From contig UQWV01000038.1 of NCBI GenBank assembly GCA_900544845.1, forward strand, positions 1-19,397: a DNA stretch of 19,397 bases, given 5' to 3'. Positions 5,716 through 14,336 of the stretch are shown here, piece by piece (position 1 is the stretch's first letter; each line of letters opens with the position of its first letter). The translations under genes and the position numbers were made by a program. This stretch comes from an uncultured Collinsella sp. (GTDB lineage Bacteria; Actinomycetota; Coriobacteriia; Coriobacteriales; Coriobacteriaceae). A model generated the notes under the pieces. That model did no database searches. It had not been told where the DNA came from and saw only the letters and a list, made by a program, of their open reading frames with translations.

Positions 5716-8076
5716 CTACACACGGCGCTTGAGCTGAGCTCCGCCTTCGCCGGGCATAAGACGGCGCGCGTCATAGACCGAGTCAACACTGCTGATGGAA
5801 GCCAGCAGCGGATCAAGACCACTCGCGTCCGAGATCTCGACCATAAAGCGCAGGGTCGCAATACCCTCGCGGTTGGTCGAGGTGGCAGCGGAAAGGATAT
5901 TGCCACCCGCATCGCCAATGGCAATGGTGACGTCCTTGAGCAGGCCCATGCGATCCAGGCACTCGACCACGATCTCGACCTGGAAGAGGGTGTCGGCAGC
6001 GCCGTCCCACTCCACATCGATCATGCGCTCGGGATGTTCCATAAGACCCTTGACGTTGGGGCAGTTGGCGCGATGCACCGAAACGCCACGACCGCGCGTG
6101 ATGAAGCCGACGATGTCGTCGCCCGTCACGGGGTTGCAGCAATGAGCCAGACGGACCAGCAGGCCGCTGTTGCTCTCGCCCTTGACGATAATGCCGTTAC
6201 TGGCGCTCTTGCCGCGCTTTTGCGGCTTGCGGTTGGAGCCGCGAGCGGGCTGCTTCACGACCTCGGCGATAGCCTCGGCCTTGGAGAGCTGTTCCTCGGG
6301 CTTGGGGTCCAAGATTTGCTCGACCTTATTGCCCACAGCGCGCGGGGCAACCTTGCCGGCGCCGACGGCGGCAAACAGGTCCTCGAGCTGCTTGAAGTTA
6401 AACTGCTCCGCCACGGCGTTGAGTGCACGCGTCGAACGCGGCGTAGAAATGCCATAGCCACGCTTACGCAGGTCCTTGGCCAGCATATCGCGACCGGCGG
6501 CAGCGTCGTCGTCCTTGGTCGCAGCGGCAAAATAGCGGCGGATCTTTGACTTGGCGGAAGGTGTCTTAACGATCTTGAGCCAATCACGAGACGGCTTGGA
6601 ACTCTTGTTGGTCAGGATTTCAACGCGGTCGCCCGTCTTGATCTCGTGCGTGAGCGGGGCCACCGCACCGTTGATCTTAGCGCCGACGCAGTGGTTGCCC
6701 ACCTCGGTGTGAACGGCGTAGGCAAAGTCGAGCGGCGTGGAACCGGCACGAAGCGCCATGACCTCACCCTTGGGCGTAAAGACGAAGATCTCTTGATCGA
6801 AGAGGTCGACCTTCAGCGAATGCAGGTATTCCTTGGCGTCGGTGATCTCATCAGACGCAGCCCAATCGAGCGAATGTTTGAGCCAGTTGATCTGGTCGTC
6901 CAAACGTTGAGCGTCATTGGTCTTGGAAGCAGACGATCCGCCCGACTTCTTATATAGCCAGTGGGCGGCAATGCCGTACTCGGCCTGCTCATGCATCTCG
7001 TAGGTTCGAATCTGAATCTCGAGCGGACGAGCCGTAGGGCCGATGACCGTCGTGTGGAGCGACTGGTAGTTATTGACCTTGGGCATGGCGATATAGTCTT
7101 TAAAGCGACCGGGCATGGGGTGCCACAGCGTATGCACCGCACCGAGCGTGGAGTAGCAATCGCGCACCGAATGCGTGATGACGCGCAGCGCCACCAGGTC
7201 GTAGATCTCGGAGAACTCCTTGCCCTTACGCTTCATCTTTTGGTAGATGGACCAATAGTGCTTGGAGCGGCCATTAATCTGGAAGCCCTCCAGGCCAATG
7301 CGGTTGAGCTCGTCGGTGAGCGTCTTGATGGTCTCGGCCAGATAGCGCTCGCGAACCTCGCGCGACTCAGCCACCATGCGCGCGATGCGCTGGTAGGCAT
7401 CGGGCTCAAGGTAGAAGAAGGACAGGTCCTCGAGCTCCCACTTAATAGAGCTCATGCCCAGACGGTCGGCCAGGGGCGCGTACACGTCCATGGTCTCGCG
7501 AGCCTTAAACAGGCGACGATCCTCGCGCAGGGCTGCCAGCGTTCGCATGTTGTGCAGACGATCGGCAAGTTTAACGATGATGACGCGGATGTCCTTGGAC
7601 ATGGCGAGGAACATCTTGCGCAGCGTGAGCGCCTGCTTCTCGTCCATGCTGTCGACTTCGATGTTGGTGAGCTTGGTCACGCCATCGACAAGCTCGGCCA
7701 CCGTATCGCCAAACAGGCCGGAAACATCGGTGAGCGAGGTCTCGGTATCCTCGACGGTATCGTGCAGCAGCGCGGCACACACCACATCGCAGTCCATCTT
7801 GAGATCGGCCAAAATGATGGCAACCTCGACGGGATGGTTAATGTACATCTCGCCCGAGCGGCGCTTTTGGTTGCAGTGCTTCTCGGCGGCAAAGCAGTAG
7901 GCCTGCTCAACCTTAGAAAAGTCGTCCTCATTCATATATTTGAGGCACAGGCGCTCCAGCTTGTCGTAGCTGTCCGCCATAATCTCGGGCGGCAGCTCAT
8001 CGGCATGCTTATAGTGCTCCATCTCCGAAAACGGCTGGAGGGTGGAATCATGGGCGGTACGGGCTGCGGCATCCAT
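5716..8076 (-). CDS. rel: Bifunctional (p)ppGpp synthetase/hydrolase Rel
   Basis: Rel makes (p)ppGpp from ATP and GTP/GDP on stalled ribosomes and also degrades it, setting the stringent response. The 786-residue protein has all expected domains. The HD hydrolase has His81 and HDTVEDT at 105-111. The synthetase has GRSKHYWSIYQKM at 269-281, YQSLHTTVIG at 337-346 and EIQIRT at 353-358. Then come TGS (about 428-490), the helical/conserved-Cys region (Cys646, Cys647, Cys672) and ACT (about 695-775). RFKD at 324-327 is the RXKD motif of bifunctional Rel/SpoT enzymes; synthetase-only RelA carries EXDD. AAGGGG is 8 nt before the ATG. It starts 15 nt after the recJ-helicase stop, so the two are co-transcribed. 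Confidence 0.96.
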   Translation of the reverse strand: MDAAARTAHDSTLQPFSEMEHYKHADELPPEIMADSYDKLERLCLKYMNEDDFSKVEQAYCFAAEKHCNQKRRSGEMYINHPVEVAIILADLKMDCDVVCAALLHDTVEDTETSLTDVSGLFGDTVAELVDGVTKLTNIEVDSMDEKQALTLRKMFLAMSKDIRVIIVKLADRLHNMRTLAALREDRRLFKARETMDVYAPLADRLGMSSIKWELEDLSFFYLEPDAYQRIARMVAESREVRERYLAETIKTLTDELNRIGLEGFQINGRSKHYWSIYQKMKRKGKEFSEIYDLVALRVITHSVRDCYSTLGAVHTLWHPMPGRFKDYIAMPKVNNYQSLHTTVIGPTARPLEIQIRTYEMHEQAEYGIAAHWLYKKSGGSSASKTNDAQRLDDQINWLKHSLDWAASDEITDAKEYLHSLKVDLFDQEIFVFTPKGEVMALRAGSTPLDFAYAVHTEVGNHCVGAKINGAVAPLTHEIKTGDRVEILTNKSSKPSRDWLKIVKTPSAKSKIRRYFAAATKDDDAAAGRDMLAKDLRKRGYGISTPRSTRALNAVAEQFNFKQLEDLFAAVGAGKVAPRAVGNKVEQILDPKPEEQLSKAEAIAEVVKQPARGSNRKPQKRGKSASNGIIVKGESNSGLLVRLAHCCNPVTGDDIVGFITRGRGVSVHRANCPNVKGLMEHPERMIDVEWDGAADTLFQVEIVVECLDRMGLLKDVTIAIGDAGGNILSAATSTNREGIATLRFMVEISDASGLDPLLASISSVDSVYDARRLMPGEGGAQLKRRV

Positions 8077-8091
8077 CGAGGTCCCCTTCCC

Positions 8092-11000
8092 CTAGGCCCG
8101 CGGTACGATCGGGCGGTTAACTTTGGCTAGCATATCAGAAGCGCACGAATCGAGCGCCCAGCTCCGGAAAGCCGAAAACTCCATGCGCGAGCGCAAGCCC
8201 TCCAAATAGCGAATTGACCTGCTCAATTGCACGCGGCCGGGGTTTTCGGCCATCGCGATGCGACGAGTGTCGTCAAACCCCGAAACGCGACAAAAACCAA
8301 GCTCTTCGAAGATTCCCAGGCCGCTTTCCACCGAGCGCTCGTCGACCGGCGTGCGAGCATCGATGGCAAGGCACATCTGCGCGATGTCGATATCGCTCGC
8401 GCTAAAGGAATCGTCCCCGGTTTTGCCGCGGTTGGAGCGCCACATGGTCTGCAGCGCGCGATAGAGCGTGACGAGCTCGTCGCGCTCGGGCGCATAGCAG
8501 TCGAGCAGGCGCTCGTTAATGCGGGCGTCGCGCGACGAATAGAGTAGATGGATCACGGCGGGTTGGCCATCGCGACCGGCGCGGCCGCTCATCTGGTTAA
8601 ACTCAATGCCGCCAAACGGCATGTGATAGAGCACGACATGGCGAATATCGGGAAGGTTGACGCCCTCGCCAAAGGCGGATGTCGAGACGATGCAGCTGAG
8701 GCTGCCGTCTCGAAACGCCTCCTCTACGCGATGGCGGTCGGTGCGCGTAAGGCCAGCGTTATAGAACGCGATACGGGTCGCACAGTCGGGAACGCGTTTG
8801 CGTAGTGTCTTGGCGAGCGCCACGGACTGGTCGCGCGAATTGACGTAAATGACGGTCTTCTCCCCCGTCGCCACGATCGACACCAAACGGTTCTCGCGAC
8901 TTGCAAGATCACGGTCGTCCTCGAGCTGCAGGTTCTCGCGCACCGTCTCGTCGACCACCGTGTGAGTGATCGGAAGCATGCGGGCAAGCTCGGCCACGAC
9001 CGGAGCCGTCGCGGTGGCCGTCGCGGCCATAACGACCGGGTCGCCCAGGGCTTTGAGGATATCGGGCATGTCGAGATAGGCGCTGCGGTCGCCGCCCTTG
9101 GCAAGGCCAGCGTGGTGCGCCTCATCGATAACGACAAAACCGATGCGCCCCGAACGCGCAAAGCGGTCGCGGTGAATGGACAGGAACTCGGGCGTCGTGA
9201 GCACGATGCCGGTACGGCCCGAAGCCAAGCCGGCAAACACGTCATCGCGCGCCGCCTCCACGGTCTCGCCGGTCAGCACGCCAACGCCAATGCCAAGCGA
9301 TGCCATCGTCGACGAGAGGTGATAGGCCTGGTCGGCAACAAGCGCACGCAACGGATAGACAAAGATGCTCGCACGACCACGAAGAACCGCCTCACGCGCG
9401 GCATGTACATGGAAGATGAGCGACTTGCCGCGCCCCGTTCCCATAACGGCCAGAACACTTTGGTGATCGGCCAGGGCATCGAGCGCCTCGACCTGCGCGC
9501 GGTGCGGCTGGTTCGAGCCGATAAAGCTATGGATAAGCGAGCGCGTGAGCTCGGTATAGGAAAGCTGGGCGAGCGTCTCGCGCTTGCGCGACTCCAGGCG
9601 CAGGCCAGAATCCGCCGGCTGCACGCCACGACGAAGCTCGCATGCCGGATCGTCGACGCCGGGCAGCGTGGTATCGCGGACCAGAACATCCTTGATCATG
9701 AGCTTGGGCTTCACACGCCCCTGCCAATGCTCGGCAACGGCCTCGAACACCAAGTCGACAGCGCTATCGCAGTTGATGAGCTTATCGATTTGCGGCACGC
9801 GGAACATGATGGCCGGCACGCTCGCGGCTCCATCGGTCGCCACAAAGCGCATGTGCTCGCCGGTTTTGCCCACCACGGCGCGATCGCACATCGTCACGCC
9901 CTCGGCGGCCAGCAGCGGCACCTTGTTGCCCTGGCCAAACGGCTCAAGACGGGAAATCTGCTCTATAGTCTCGATATTCAGCTCGGAAAGGTCGACCGTG
10001 GCGGCAACCTCGTCGATGTCTTCAAAGTCCTCAGCGGGAATCTCCGATAGCACGGCGGAAAGGCGACGACGGAATTCATCGAGCTTGGATGCCTCGATGG
10101 TCACACCCACCGCACCGGCATGTCCGCCGCGACGAATCAGCAGGTCGGAACAGCGCTCGACGGCGTCAAACAGGTTAACTTTGCCCACCGAGCGACCAGA
10201 GCCGCGCGCGATACCGTCCTCGATCGAGAACAGCAGCGCCGGCACGTGATAGCGGTTGGTCAGACGGCTTGCCACGATGCCCTTGACGCCCTCGTGCCAG
10301 CCTTCGCCGCCCACAACGATCGCGCGCCCGCCGTCATAGGTCTCCTCGACCTTTGCCATGGCATCGCGCGTGAGCTCCGCCTCGATCTCACGGCGCTGGC
10401 GGTTGATTTCCTCGAGCTCAGCCGCCAGCGCGCTTGCTTCGATGGGATTGCGGGCAAGCAGCAGGTCGAGCGCCAGCTTGGGATCGGCCATGCGGCCGGC
10501 AGCGTTTAAGCGGGGAATGAGCGAGAATGACAGGCCATCCGCCGTAATGCTCGAAAGGTCCGCCTTGGCAAGCGCGGCAAGCGCGATATAGCCGGGGCGA
10601 GCGGTTACGCGCATCTGCTGGATGCCCTCGGCAACCAGCGCGCGGTTCTCGGGCGTGAGCGGCATCATGTCGGACACGGTGCCCAGCGCCGCGACCTCGA
10701 TTAGCGAACGCCAATACGACGGCTTGCCCAGGCGCTCACCCAGGACTTGCACCAGCTTGAGCGCCACACCAGCACCGGCAAGCTCGCGCGAGGGGCCCTC
10801 GTCCTCGAGCTTGGGGTCGGTCAGGGGCACACCCTGCGGCACCTGGTCGGAGGGCTCGTGATGGTCCGTGACCACCAAATCGATCCCCAGGTCCTCCAAA
10901 TAGGAAACCTCTTCCTTGGCGGCAATGCCGTTATCGACGGTCACGATCAGCTGGGGGCGAGCGAGCTCGTTAATGCGATCGAGTGCCGCGCGCGAAAGAC

Positions 11001-11379
11001 CGTAGCCCTCATCAAAGCGATGCGGAATAAACGGCGTGACATCGGCGCCAAACGTGCGCAGCGCCTCGGTCAACAGGCAGGTCGACGTAATACCGTCAAC
11101 GTCAAAATCGCCAAAGACTGCAATGTGCTCGTGGTTGCGAATAGCACGCTCGACGCGGTCGGCAACGACCGACATGCCCGGGATAATGAGTGGGTCGGCC
11201 CAGTCGCGATCAAGCGAAGGCGTCAAAAACAATTGGCCCTCTTTGATGGAGTCAATGCCGTGCGCGACCATAATGCGCGCCACCAGCCCGGGAATGCCCA
11301 GACCAGCCGAAAGCTCCTTTTCGAGCTCGGGGTTTTGCTGAGCGACCGCCCAGCGATGCGTCGTCTTAAGCGATGACAT
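8092..11379 (-). CDS. recJ: RecJ exonuclease fused to a RecQ-like SF2 helicase
   Basis: In a 1095-residue frame, the N-terminal part is RecJ, a 5'-to-3' single-strand DNA exonuclease of the DHH family. It shows DFDVDG at 91-96, DNG at 149-151, DHH at 172-174, GTVSDMMPL near 233-241, RLNAAGRM at 290-297 and the DHHA1 motif GGHAGAVG at 418-425, then an OB-like region to about 565. From about 605 comes a RecQ-like helicase: Walker A GTGRGKS (647-653), DEAHH (752-756), ATATAT (motif III, near 785-791), STSAFGEGVNLPD (motif V) and SGRAGRDG (motif VI, 931-938). The extra 150 C-terminal residues show no clear RQC zinc site. Ordinary RecJ is about 560-800 residues. A GTG start at 11424 is possible but has no ribosome binding site; the ATG at 11379 has AGGGGT about 9 nt upstream. 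It heads the operon with rel. Confidence 0.9.
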   Translation of the reverse strand: MSSLKTTHRWAVAQQNPELEKELSAGLGIPGLVARIMVAHGIDSIKEGQLFLTPSLDRDWADPLIIPGMSVVADRVERAIRNHEHIAVFGDFDVDGITSTCLLTEALRTFGADVTPFIPHRFDEGYGLSRAALDRINELARPQLIVTVDNGIAAKEEVSYLEDLGIDLVVTDHHEPSDQVPQGVPLTDPKLEDEGPSRELAGAGVALKLVQVLGERLGKPSYWRSLIEVAALGTVSDMMPLTPENRALVAEGIQQMRVTARPGYIALAALAKADLSSITADGLSFSLIPRLNAAGRMADPKLALDLLLARNPIEASALAAELEEINRQRREIEAELTRDAMAKVEETYDGGRAIVVGGEGWHEGVKGIVASRLTNRYHVPALLFSIEDGIARGSGRSVGKVNLFDAVERCSDLLIRRGGHAGAVGVTIEASKLDEFRRRLSAVLSEIPAEDFEDIDEVAATVDLSELNIETIEQISRLEPFGQGNKVPLLAAEGVTMCDRAVVGKTGEHMRFVATDGAASVPAIMFRVPQIDKLINCDSAVDLVFEAVAEHWQGRVKPKLMIKDVLVRDTTLPGVDDPACELRRGVQPADSGLRLESRKRETLAQLSYTELTRSLIHSFIGSNQPHRAQVEALDALADHQSVLAVMGTGRGKSLIFHVHAAREAVLRGRASIFVYPLRALVADQAYHLSSTMASLGIGVGVLTGETVEAARDDVFAGLASGRTGIVLTTPEFLSIHRDRFARSGRIGFVVIDEAHHAGLAKGGDRSAYLDMPDILKALGDPVVMAATATATAPVVAELARMLPITHTVVDETVRENLQLEDDRDLASRENRLVSIVATGEKTVIYVNSRDQSVALAKTLRKRVPDCATRIAFYNAGLTRTDRHRVEEAFRDGSLSCIVSTSAFGEGVNLPDIRHVVLYHMPFGGIEFNQMSGRAGRDGQPAVIHLLYSSRDARINERLLDCYAPERDELVTLYRALQTMWRSNRGKTGDDSFSASDIDIAQMCLAIDARTPVDERSVESGLGIFEELGFCRVSGFDDTRRIAMAENPGRVQLSRSIRYLEGLRSRMEFSAFRSWALDSCASDMLAKVNRPIVPRA

Positions 11380-11431
11380 AGGCACCCACCCCTGATAGGG
11401 GCAGGTCGCCGCGATACCTCTCACGGTTCAT
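11366..11431 (-). CDS. Short upstream ORF overlapping the recJ start
   Basis: A 21-codon ORF (MNRERYRGDLPL...) begins at an ATG with GAGGA 9 nt before it and ends 14 nt inside recJ in another frame. It could be a leader peptide that couples translation into recJ, but it may be coincidental. The peptide resembles nothing I know. Confidence 0.25.
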   Translation of the reverse strand: MNRERYRGDLPLSGVGAYVIA

Positions 11432-11487
11432 AGCGATGAGTCCTCTGTGTATGCCCGCTTCGGCAGGCAGATCTGTTGAACGGATTT

Positions 11488-11493
11488 ATTATA
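11488..11493 (-). promoter_or_regulatory. Probable -10 of the recJ-rel operon
   Basis: A perfect TATAAT lies in an AT-rich patch about 110 nt before the recJ start, in the gap shared with the divergent transporter. No good -35 stands at the usual distance. Predicted transcription start is near 11481. Confidence 0.45.
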
Positions 11494-11653
11494 CCGTGCA
11501 GCGCGGACGCAAAACGCCGCGGTGCGCCGCGGTTTCGGCAAACGATGGCGGTAATGGTCTCGAAATAATCGAGCGTTTCAGCCGCACGGACGCATACGAG
11601 CGTCTAGCATATCCATACAAACGAGTTCGCGGATAAAGGGAGTCACGGGACAT

Positions 11654-12652
11654 ATGAAGCAATGGGCTGGACTGGGAAAGTTCCTCGCGGGGCATATGCA
11701 GATCATCGTTCCGATTTGCGTGGCGCTCGGCGTGCTCTTTCCCCAGCAGATCGGCGTGCTCAAGCCCATTGTTCCCGCCCTCTTCGCCTTTATGACGTTT
11801 CAGGGCGCGCTCAGCAACACTTTTCACCAGGTAGCCGAGGTGTTCCACCGTCCGCTGCACCTGATTCTGGCGCTGCTGGTCTCGGCAGTGCTTATTCCCA
11901 TCGCGGCGTATGCCATAGGGTCACTCTTCTTTGGCTCCAACCCCAACCTTGTCTGCGGCATCGTGCTCGAGTACAGCGTGCCCGTGGCCGTCACCGCTTT
12001 TATGTGGATCAGCATGTTCGGCGGCAACGGCCCGCTCGCGCTCACCATCATCCTGACGTCCTCGGTTATCTCCCCTGTGACGATTCCGCTCACGCTTAAG
12101 CTCTTGCTGGGTGCCACCGTCTCGATCGATGTGCCGAGCATGATGCAAGACATGGCCTTTATGATCGCCATCCCCGCCGTGCTCGGCATCGTGATCAACG
12201 AGCTCACGCGTGGATGGGGACACGAGAAGCTCTCCCCCGTGCTCTCGCCCGCCTGCAAATTCATGATGATGGGCGTTATCGCCTCCAACTCCACCGCCAT
12301 GAGCGAGTACGTGCTGCACATGAACGCGGCGCGCTTGGAAGTCGCCCTCTTTATTTTGGTCTTCGCCATCAGTGGCTTTGTCGTCGGTTTTCTGGTCGCC
12401 CATGCGCTGCATCTGCCATATAGCGAGACGACCACCATGTGCTTTACCTGCGGCATGCGTAACATCTCTTCGGGCGCCGTCATCGCCACGCAGTACTTTC
12501 CGGGCGAAGTCGTGTTTCCCGTCATGTGCGGAACGCTGTTTCAGCAGGTACTCGCCTCGCTTATCGGGCATCTCTTTGAGCGTCTGACCGGCGAGGAGCG
12601 CGCCGCCCAGCGCAAGCGCGTCGAAGCCGGCCGCGACGCCATGGCACGCTAG
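11654..12652 (+). CDS. Bile acid:sodium symporter (BASS) family transporter
   Basis: A 332-residue integral membrane protein with roughly nine or ten hydrophobic segments starting near residue 16 and a basic cytoplasmic tail (EERAAQRKRVEAGR). The segment CGMRNISSGAVIA near 275-287 resembles the conserved discontinuous-helix motif of the BASS/ASBT fold, and EYSVPVAVTAFMW matches the other crossing helix. Family members import bile acids, pantoate or other organic anions with sodium; the cargo cannot be read here. GGGAG is 11 nt before the ATG. It is the only plus-strand gene, divergent from recJ and convergent with the GalT-like gene 30 nt away. A CTCGA-N5-TCGAG palindrome at 11559-11573 could be an operator. 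Confidence 0.85.
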   Translation: MKQWAGLGKFLAGHMQIIVPICVALGVLFPQQIGVLKPIVPALFAFMTFQGALSNTFHQVAEVFHRPLHLILALLVSAVLIPIAAYAIGSLFFGSNPNLVCGIVLEYSVPVAVTAFMWISMFGGNGPLALTIILTSSVISPVTIPLTLKLLLGATVSIDVPSMMQDMAFMIAIPAVLGIVINELTRGWGHEKLSPVLSPACKFMMMGVIASNSTAMSEYVLHMNAARLEVALFILVFAISGFVVGFLVAHALHLPYSETTTMCFTCGMRNISSGAVIATQYFPGEVVFPVMCGTLFQQVLASLIGHLFERLTGEERAAQRKRVEAGRDAMAR

Positions 12653-12682
12653 ACTGTCCGCATTACGCGGGTGTTAGTCTTG

Positions 12683-13480
12683 CTATACGAGCGTTTCCAG
12701 ATGCGCACGCAGGCGCTCAGCATCGATATCGAGCGTTGTCTCAGCATTGACCTGGGCCAAACGATAGCCGACAAAGTAGGGCGAAACCACCCAACGCGGC
12801 AGCGCCTTGGCAATGGTCCGACCGCCCAGGTGATAGAAGAACAGGTTATACGACTCTGCGCGACCACCGTGGTGCTCGTTCAGGATATAGCGCAGAGCTA
12901 CCTGGATTGCATCGGCGAAGAGATCCGCCTCGGCTTGATCTCTCGTGTCATCGCTGGCGGCGATTCCCTGCGGGGCTGAAACGTTGATCTCAAAGAACCC
13001 CATGATGGGTTCGGTTGAGATGTTGGCCGAGATCCTCCCCTGTTGCCAGACATTGATACCTTCGAAATTGGCGGAAGCCAGCGAAGCATAGCCGTCTTCC
13101 TGCTCCAAACCCACAATCTGTATGTGCGGATGAACGAGGCTACCGCCCGAGAGCGGACCCTTGTTCTTGTACATGAGCACGCTTCGATACTGCTGTGAAT
13201 CGATCATCTGCTGCCAGCAACCCAGGGCAAACCGCATCACATGGTGGAGTTCATCCGGCTCATAGGTCACCAGGTCGGCATCGTGATCGGCCGACTCGAT
13301 CAGCACGGTTTGACAGGTGGCGCGCAGGGTCTTGAACTTATTCTCGAGCCAAATGCAATCGCCATCACGGCGAATGATGTCGGTGAGCCCTTCTGTATCG
13401 CAAAAGGGGCACGCGGTGCCGGGACGACGGTTGTCGTCGGGCTTACCGTTCGCCTGCTGAACGTTAAATACCAGCGTCAC
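12683..13480 (-). CDS. GalT/HIT-like nucleotidyltransferase-fold protein
   Basis: The 265-residue product has an N-terminal CPFC (24-27), likely half of a zinc site, and GGSLVHPHIQI (112-122). The latter matches the HPHxQ active-site motif of galactose-1-phosphate uridylyltransferase, where the second His (His119 here) is the nucleophile. It is shorter than true GalT (about 350 residues) and most resembles uncharacterised GalT-like proteins of the DUF4931 type, so the substrate is unknown. The start is GTG with GGAGGT 7 nt upstream, and that site lies in the last codons of cutC, 3 nt before this gene. This indicates translational coupling. Confidence 0.78.
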   Translation of the reverse strand: MTLVFNVQQANGKPDDNRRPGTACPFCDTEGLTDIIRRDGDCIWLENKFKTLRATCQTVLIESADHDADLVTYEPDELHHVMRFALGCWQQMIDSQQYRSVLMYKNKGPLSGGSLVHPHIQIVGLEQEDGYASLASANFEGINVWQQGRISANISTEPIMGFFEINVSAPQGIAASDDTRDQAEADLFADAIQVALRYILNEHHGGRAESYNLFFYHLGGRTIAKALPRWVVSPYFVGYRLAQVNAETTLDIDAERLRAHLETLV

Positions 13481-13483
13481 GGG

Positions 13484-14161
13484 TTATACCTCCAGCGGCA
13501 CAATCTTGGTGCCATGGAGCTCGGAGACGCCCAGTGCCGCCGCCACGGTATCGCGGTTGACCGTGGAAATGCCGCCGCCGGGAAGGATGGTCAAGCGGTC
13601 GCCCGCATACTCGATCAAGCGGGCCAGGTTTTCGAAGTTGTCCTCGATCGGCGTACCGGCAGCGCCACCATGCGTCAGGATGCGTGTGATGCCGCAGTCG
13701 GCGAGTATGTCAATCGCGTCGAGCCGAGCCTCGGGCGAGAGCTGATCAAACGCCATGTGGAAGGTGATGTCGATGGGCTCACGCTTGCATTCCTCGGTCG
13801 CGCAGCCCGCGGCCATCACGAGAGCGCCCAACGTAAGCTCGTCGAGTGCCCATCCGCCAGCGCAGGGCTTGCAGCAGCCAAAGACCAAGCCGTCAACGCC
13901 GGCGCTCACGGCAAGGCCCAGGTCCATCTCCATCATACGCAACTCGTCCTGGTTGTAGTGAAAGTCGCCGCCACGCGGGCGAATCATGCACATCACCCGC
14001 GCATCGTGCTCGTGTGCATAGTTGGTCGTAGCGCTGATAACGCCGGCCGAAGGCGTGGTGCCACCAACGGCAAGGTTGTCGCACAGCTCGATACGCCTTG
14101 CACCGGCATCGATAGCCGCCGGCACCCGCTCAAAGTTCTCGGCACAAAACTCGTACAGCAT
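13484..14161 (-). CDS. cutC: CutC family protein (copper homeostasis)
   Basis: A TIM-barrel protein of 225 residues with CutC family blocks in order: LYEFCAEN at the N-terminus, RIELCDNLAVGGTTPS (23-38), MIRPRGGDFHYN (59-70), TFHMAFD (133-139), ILTHGGAAGT (161-170) and LPGGGIS (193-199). CutC was named for copper tolerance in E. coli, but its biochemical role is unsettled. The ATG at 14161 gives the usual N-terminus and has GGGGGT 6 nt upstream. The upstream ATG at 14218 abuts a hairpin and lacks a ribosome binding site. It is the first gene of a two-gene unit with the GalT-like gene, which hints at a sugar-phosphate or nucleotide-sugar link. Confidence 0.9.
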   Translation of the reverse strand: MLYEFCAENFERVPAAIDAGARRIELCDNLAVGGTTPSAGVISATTNYAHEHDARVMCMIRPRGGDFHYNQDELRMMEMDLGLAVSAGVDGLVFGCCKPCAGGWALDELTLGALVMAAGCATEECKREPIDITFHMAFDQLSPEARLDAIDILADCGITRILTHGGAAGTPIEDNFENLARLIEYAGDRLTILPGGGISTVNRDTVAAALGVSELHGTKIVPLEV

Positions 14162-14219
14162 AGATAGACCCCCAAAGACAGCAGATGTTTTCCGACGGGC
14201 ATTGTCACACATCCCCATG

Positions 14220-14288
14220 AAGTTGCGGTGGAATAGGGACTCATTTGGCCTCTGGAGCCCGTATTCAGTCCCTATTTCACCGCAACTT
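14220..14288. repeat. 22-bp inverted repeat element upstream of cutC
   Basis: The arms 14220-14241 and 14267-14288 are complementary over 22 bp, with one position that can form a G-U pair, around a 25-nt loop. No T-run follows. It abuts the liv operon terminator. It may be a fold-back repeat of the genome or structured 5' RNA for cutC. Confidence 0.8.
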
Positions 14289-14289
14289 A

Positions 14290-14326
14290 AAAGGGGGCGC
14301 TGACCGGGTTGGTCAGCGCCCCCTTT
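14290..14326 (-). terminator. Strong terminator of the livKHMGF operon
   Basis: A perfect 16-bp stem (AAAGGGGGCGCTGACC with its complement) with a 5-nt loop starts 11 nt after the livF stop. On the minus strand it ends in CCCCCTTTT. The symmetric arms could also work on the plus strand. Confidence 0.9.
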
Positions 14327-14336
14327 GTTGAATGGA

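Noticed and set aside
6961..8130. 389-codon open frame on the plus strand
   Set aside because: It lies opposite rel, whose domains are unambiguous. No family resemblance or ribosome binding site supports it.
8962..10050. 362-codon open frame on the plus strand
   Set aside because: It is antisense to the RecJ-helicase gene and has no recognisable motif.
12653..12682. Shared terminator between the convergent transporter and GalT-like genes
   Set aside because: GACT/AGTC and CCGC/GCGG can pair around a 5-nt loop, but the internal loop is uneven and there is no T-run, so it is too weak to list.
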